Shown: piece after piece, positions 59,655 through 64,000 of the stretch
Numbering within the stretch: the stretch's first letter is position 1
How the letters are laid out: every line of letters begins with the position of its first letter
DNA from: Filosporella fistucella
Taxonomy: Eukaryota; Ascomycota; Leotiomycetes; Helotiales
Direction of reading: 5' to 3'
NCBI GenBank assembly: GCA_030077755.1
Contig: JAQJZZ010000018.1
Location: 682,001-746,000 of the forward strand
DNA: 64,000 nt
The notes under the pieces: generated by a model
Told to the model about the DNA's origin: nothing
Seen by the model: only the letters and a program-made list of their open reading frames with translations
Database searches by the model: none
Program-made: the position numbers and the translations under genes

Positions 59655-60708
59655 TTTGGTGGCGCATATGCGACTGCTAATCCTGTTTGTCCTCCTTTGC
59701 TTTTATCTCAGTTTGTTTGATTGGATTGGATTCGAAAGATGAGATTTCTGGATTAGAGGTGCTAGACTCAACAGACTTTTATGTTGGGACAAATAAACGT
59801 TTGAAATACAAATAGAGCTGTATATATCAATAACCCTCCCAGGGGGGCACCTTATGAATAGGTCTATGATTCACAATAGGCAATGCAAGCAATAAAAGTT
59901 CATACAGACGCCGAAACGCGCAACAGTGGAATTCGTCAAGCCCGCGGCTTGAAACTTGACATTCAGCTCTTAATATACTGTCTATAACTGAATCCTTCTC
60001 GGCCAGCCACTCCGCTCTATGAGGTAGCTATCACGATTGATTCACTTAAAGCTTTGTAGTCTACCACTAATAAGGCTGCAGTTAGCTATAGCCTAAGCGG
60101 AATTATCAATGAAATCACGACTGTGATGACGATAATAGTGTGGAGTAGAGTCACGCAATACTTTTTCTTTGTTACACTACTATAGTATCATTTTCAATCG
60201 TGTCCGATGCTCGTTTCAGGTATTTTGCAACTCGAAATCTTCGCCTAGAACTGAGGGAATCATCCTGTATAACAGAGATTTTACAAGCATCTTCTCCTAA
60301 TACAGAGGACATTTGAAGGGCAATGATTGCTGATACAGAGCATCGAATAAATCCTATCATCAATGGTAGAAGAATGAAAATACCATATGAGATAGTTGAA
60401 AGGAGCATTTTGTCTCCTGACATTGCATATTTCACGCATAATTAAAAGCACCATTTTGGAATGTAGAGATAACTCAATATCTATATTTAATTTCTGGTTA
60501 AAAACCTCAACATTTTGCTCTGTGGAACTAAATCATATATACTCGAGAGACACATCCAAAGAGTCATGAGCATTAGTGAAGCGAGAACTCAGCGAAACGA
60601 GACTCTTCAAAGCCATGCACCCCTTCAGCGTACCAGAAGCTTTTTGCCACAAGACTGAGCCACCAGGGACCTACACCAGTATTTGTGCATAACGGTACTT
60701 TACATCCA
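59655..60708. other. Intergenic region with one small unresolved ORF
   Basis: A minus ORF at 60172-60423 (ATG at 60423, 83 residues) has two hydrophobic stretches, ISYGIFILLPLMIGFI and VSAIIALQM, and a basic tail. I recognise no family and cannot show it is a gene. The rest is non-coding. Confidence 0.3.
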
Positions 60709-62322
60709 TCAAATTTTCTCTTCGGAGCGTCCAATTTCTACGTGCGAAACACTGCTTTTCACAGTTTTCTCTGCAATCTCCTTCTCGGTAGGGATCGGAA
60801 CGTCTTCATCACCAAAAACGCACGCCATTTCCTCTAGACTGTGGCCGCGAGTTTCGGGAAACACGAAGTAGATAATTACACCACCAGCTGCGAGGACAAA
60901 GACGAAGACAAGATAATACCGCCATTCAATATTCTCGAGAGCGATTGGATTAACGAAAATATTGAAGAAAACTGCAGTGGCGGTAGAGATCCACATTGTC
61001 GCGAGAGCTCTTGAACGAAGTGCATAAGGCCAAATCTCGACAGGGTATGCCACGACGAGGGGCGTGAAGGCGAGGGAAAAACATCCGTACATGAGGAATA
61101 GGAAGGGTATCACTGCTGTGCCGACTGCTTTTGAACCACCTTTCGCGAATGTCGCTGAAAGTGCGGTGATGAGGATATATGAGATGAGCATGCCTGAAGT
61201 TGCAGCCAAGAAGAGGAACCTTCGCCCGACTCTGTCGACGTTGAAAGCTCCAGTGACAGCACATGTCAAGTTCCAGATCTGCAAGAAACCATTGATGAGG
61301 GTCTGTTGCGTGACTGTTGTCACGCCGATACTGGTGAGAACCGGTGGGAGATAGTAGCCAGCAACATTTTGCCCCGCCCATTGATTAAAGATGCCCAAGA
61401 AGACAATGATGAATGTTCTTTTGCGATTTGCTGGAGTCTCCAGCATTTGCCTGTATGAAGTGGTCTTTTGAAACTCACGCTCCATTTCAATTGTTCGAGA
61501 GATCTCTGTGAATTCGAAAGCCGCCAACGCGGACGATGCGTCGCCCTCTGCATGGTATTTGATCAGTAAAGCTCGAGCTTCTTCGTGGCGCCCAGTTGAG
61601 ACTAGGTATCGTGGAGATTCAGGTATCATGAACATCCCTGGCAATGACAGAGCCGGAAGTAGGACCTGCAAGAGCGAGGGAATCCGCCAAGACCAAGAAT
61701 TCTCGTAGTTTCGTGTGCCGAATGCAGACCAAGCTGCAACAAATGATCCTGAATGATGAGTTAGATCTCATCATATTGAATCTGAAAGAATGTACTTACC
61801 GACATACCATCCGCACATATAGAGACCGGTGAGGATCCCACGATGTGTAGGATACGCAGTCTCAGTCATCAGGAGAGGCACACAGCCATTGAAGAACGCT
61901 GAAGCAACTCCTATAACGAGACGAGCCATCACGAACATGGCAGGATTGACTGCTGCTGTCTGAAGGGCTGCACCAAGAGCAATGAAGATATACCCAACAG
62001 AAATGGTGGTCTTGCGACCGTATCTGTTCGAGGACCACGCAACAACCGGAAAGAAAACGATGGATCCCAGATTTGCGGAACCTGAGATGAATCCGAGCCA
62101 AGCACCAGCAGGCTTTTTCATAAAGCCAAACCATTGTGGAAGGGCAAGGAGTCCGTTCAGCATAGTCCCATCGTAGCCGTTGCCAGAGGAAAGCAGGAAT
62201 AAACTGAAGAGACAGAAGTTTAGATAGATCAGGTTTGGCTTTCTGTACCATGCCTTGTCGTTTGAGGGTATAAGTGCGGCCAAGTCCGCGCCGACGGACT
62301 TGTTGTTGCTGTTGGACACCAT
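60709..62322 (-). CDS. MFS sugar transporter
   Basis: Two exons (62322-61800 and 61748-60709) with a 51-nt intron encode 520 residues from ATG 62322; an upstream GTG-initiated extension is not used. It has the 12-helix major facilitator layout. Family marks: GYDGTMLNGLLALPQW after helix 1, SNRYGRKTTI between helices 2 and 3 (RxGRR/K), VPLLMTETAYPTHRG before helix 5, PESPRYLVSTGRHEEAR in the central loop, FNQWAGQNVAGYYLPPVL in helix 7, DRVGRRFLF in the second repeat, AYPVEIWPYALRSRA and FVFPETRGHSLEEM at the end (PETKG). That places it in the sugar porter family, near the lactose-permease/hexose group of ascomycetes. The substrate is not determinable. Several tail lysines could be ubiquitylation sites for endocytic control (inference). 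Confidence 0.93.
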
Positions 62323-63562
62323 ATTCGATACGTTTTTCACCCAGGGAGGCTCAGGAGGCCAGCGTACACAATAGACTGATGAACTTGAGTATTCTTCTAG
62401 TTCTTATAAAAGACTGATAGTGCAAAGTGAAATAGAATGATCTCTGTTGATGTATTCGATCATATTTATATACAACATGGATAGTGGTAAGTGCGGCTGT
62501 TACACTTTCTGTGGAGAGCTCCAATTTCTACGCGGGGTAGACTACTACTTCGTTGTGGAGGTGCCGCAACCAACTTGCTGTACTGTATTTTGCGGGGTAG
62601 AGATAGATCCATCATCGGATTATCGGATATGCCACTTTCAAAGTCTGGATTCTGAAACCGGGGAAATCATGTCTGTCCAAAGGAATCAACGCAGACATTT
62701 GAATGTGGGACTCAAGCTTCCTGAGCCAAGTTTCGGGGAGTCTCGGGGTGAAGACCAAGTTTACTAGAAGATCTGCTAAAAAGACATCCCGAGTCATCTC
62801 TACAAAGCTTTTCGCCTGTGGGTATCTGTAGACGAAGTAAATCTTCGGCTGTAAATGCTTCTTCTCCCCGAATTCTCCTGGTATAGAGATATCTTATGAA
62901 TGATGCACATGCTACTGCTTGCTATAGATGGGAACCAATACGACAAGACACTCTTCATGATAGTGGAGAAAAGGTATAAATTTCATTTGCAGAAGGCGGG
63001 GAATTAGACGTAAGGGACTTCGGCCGGCTCTTTGGTAACATACTGAAAGCCATATCACAGACGACTTCGCTGAGTGGAAAGGCTTCTTGAAAGAACATTA
63101 TCTCTTGGCAGTGAAAGAATCTCGCATTCCCTCATTCTTGCAATGATCCATAGCTGAACGGCAGGTGCTGTTCGACACAGAGGTTCGCGGAAGACTTACA
63201 GAAGCCCAAATCTTGATCTGGGGAGTTTCGGATCTTGGCAATACTTCGGCATCAACATCGGCAAAAGTACGGTATTCCCAATAACAACCGTGTTGATACC
63301 TTGTAAATCAAGAGCTTATGCATGGAAAAATGACTTTCCAAGTTTTTCAAATACAATTTTTTTCAAAAGATATTAACCAGCTCATATTATCATTCAGCAA
63401 GTCCTACAATACCCTAGATACAAGAGCTCGTCGTTGACTTAAAGCTGGTGGGTTCCCTCAAGCAACAACACCCTTCACGTACTTGCACCAAATCATAGAA
63501 AGTGGAATGCTTTTCACATAACTTCATCCCTTCAAGTTCAATAACCACCGACTCACAAACTC
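62323..63562. other. Intergenic region between two divergent genes
   Basis: About 1.2 kb between the divergent transporter and UPF0303 genes, so it carries both promoters. A plus ORF from ATG 62450 (105 codons, Cys-rich start MYSIIFIYNMDSGKCGC) overlaps the transporter upstream region. It has no recognised domain and I do not call it a gene. Confidence 0.4.
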
Positions 63563-64000
63563 ATGAACCTCAAGATGACTTCGAAACCTCTAAGTGCCCC
63601 ACTTGCTACTGTAAGTTGTTTCACTATTGTTACATCAAAATGAAGCTGCCTCGCTGGCCAGGAAGCTGAAATGAATACATATTTAGTTTGAAGAGATTGT
63701 TGCCCAAGAGAAGGCACTCGCATTATTACATTTCACGTCCGACGATGCGTTCGAGCTCGGGATCCTGATCAGAAATCGTCTTCGGGATTTCTCGCAGATG
63801 CCAGCAGTGGTGAACATTGCCATGGCCAACAACCAACAGTTGCTGTTCCACGCTACGTCAAGGCCCGGCACCGTCCCAGAGAACGACAACTGGGTACGGC
63901 GTAAGAGAAACACAGTGTTGAGATTTGGCTTCAGCACTTGGGCTGCCCACAACATGTTTGATAAGGGAGACGAGGATAAGTTCAAGGCTCGATTTCAGCT
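63563..64000 (+). CDS. UPF0303 / haem-degrading-domain protein, partial
   Basis: Exon 1 from ATG 63563 (MNLKMTSKPLSAPLAT) ends at 63610. A 76-nt intron (GTAAGT...TTTAG) joins it to 63687. Exon 2 reads FEEIVAQEKALALLHF, DDAFELGILIRNRLRDF, VVNIAMANNQQLLFHA, PGTVPENDNWVRRKRNTVLRFG and FSTWAAHNMFDKGD. These are the blocks of the UPF0303 family (DUF336/HbpS-like fold). Members are small, cytosolic, and some relatives bind or degrade haem; function in fungi is not established. The gene runs off the window after about 120 residues, of a usual 160-190. A start at the second Met (63575) is also possible. Confidence 0.8.

Overview
This window is nuclear DNA from a filamentous ascomycete, probably a leotiomycete (the class is inference; ascomycete is well supported). 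Genes carry short GT-AG introns, mostly 45-65 nt, with CTAAC-like branch sites. Fungal-only families are present: Pth11-type rhodopsin-domain receptors, Zn2Cys6 factors, cutinase and Tel1 of fungal layout. Two blocks are extremely AT-rich and look ruined by repeat-induced point mutation (RIP).

Layout. 1-850: a secreted protein gene. 2.9-8.5 kb: an AT-rich block with a solo LTR, a diverged direct repeat and a perfect (ATT) tract of about 140 units. 8.5-14.0 kb: an accessory island with an intact seven-helix rhodopsin-domain gene, a 5'-truncated GH18 chitinase and a CFEM receptor gene with a one-base lesion. 14.3-22.3 kb: a second AT-rich block, mostly one Ty1/copia element on the minus strand (5' LTR, tRNA-iMet-like primer site, gag-protease-integrase, reverse transcriptase, and a 3' LTR stub), interrupted by an LTR of the same family. 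22.6-24.6 kb: an ankyrin-repeat gene. 24.6-29.2 kb: degenerate and low-complexity sequence. 29.2-30.8 kb: a Zn2Cys6 regulator whose frame closes only if two GT...AG segments of 20 and 22 nt are removed. 31.3-34.8 kb: a GPI-type cutinase beside a secreted carboxylesterase.

From 36.3 to 55.1 kb the window is conserved housekeeping: tel1 (DNA-damage and telomere kinase, minus), then NUP192 (inner-ring nucleoporin) and CUL4 (ubiquitin ligase scaffold), both plus. It continues with a GH16 membrane-anchored glucanase-like enzyme (minus), a long sparse interval, an MFS sugar transporter (minus) and the start of a UPF0303 / haem-degrading-domain gene cut by the window end.

The window therefore runs from a RIP-affected, repeat-rich accessory compartment with receptors and cell-wall or cutin enzymes into a stable core block. 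That is the arrangement known as a two-speed genome in plant-associated fungi; the lifestyle itself is inference. Gene models were spliced by eye: I checked phase and frame at every junction, but no homology search or transcript evidence was available.
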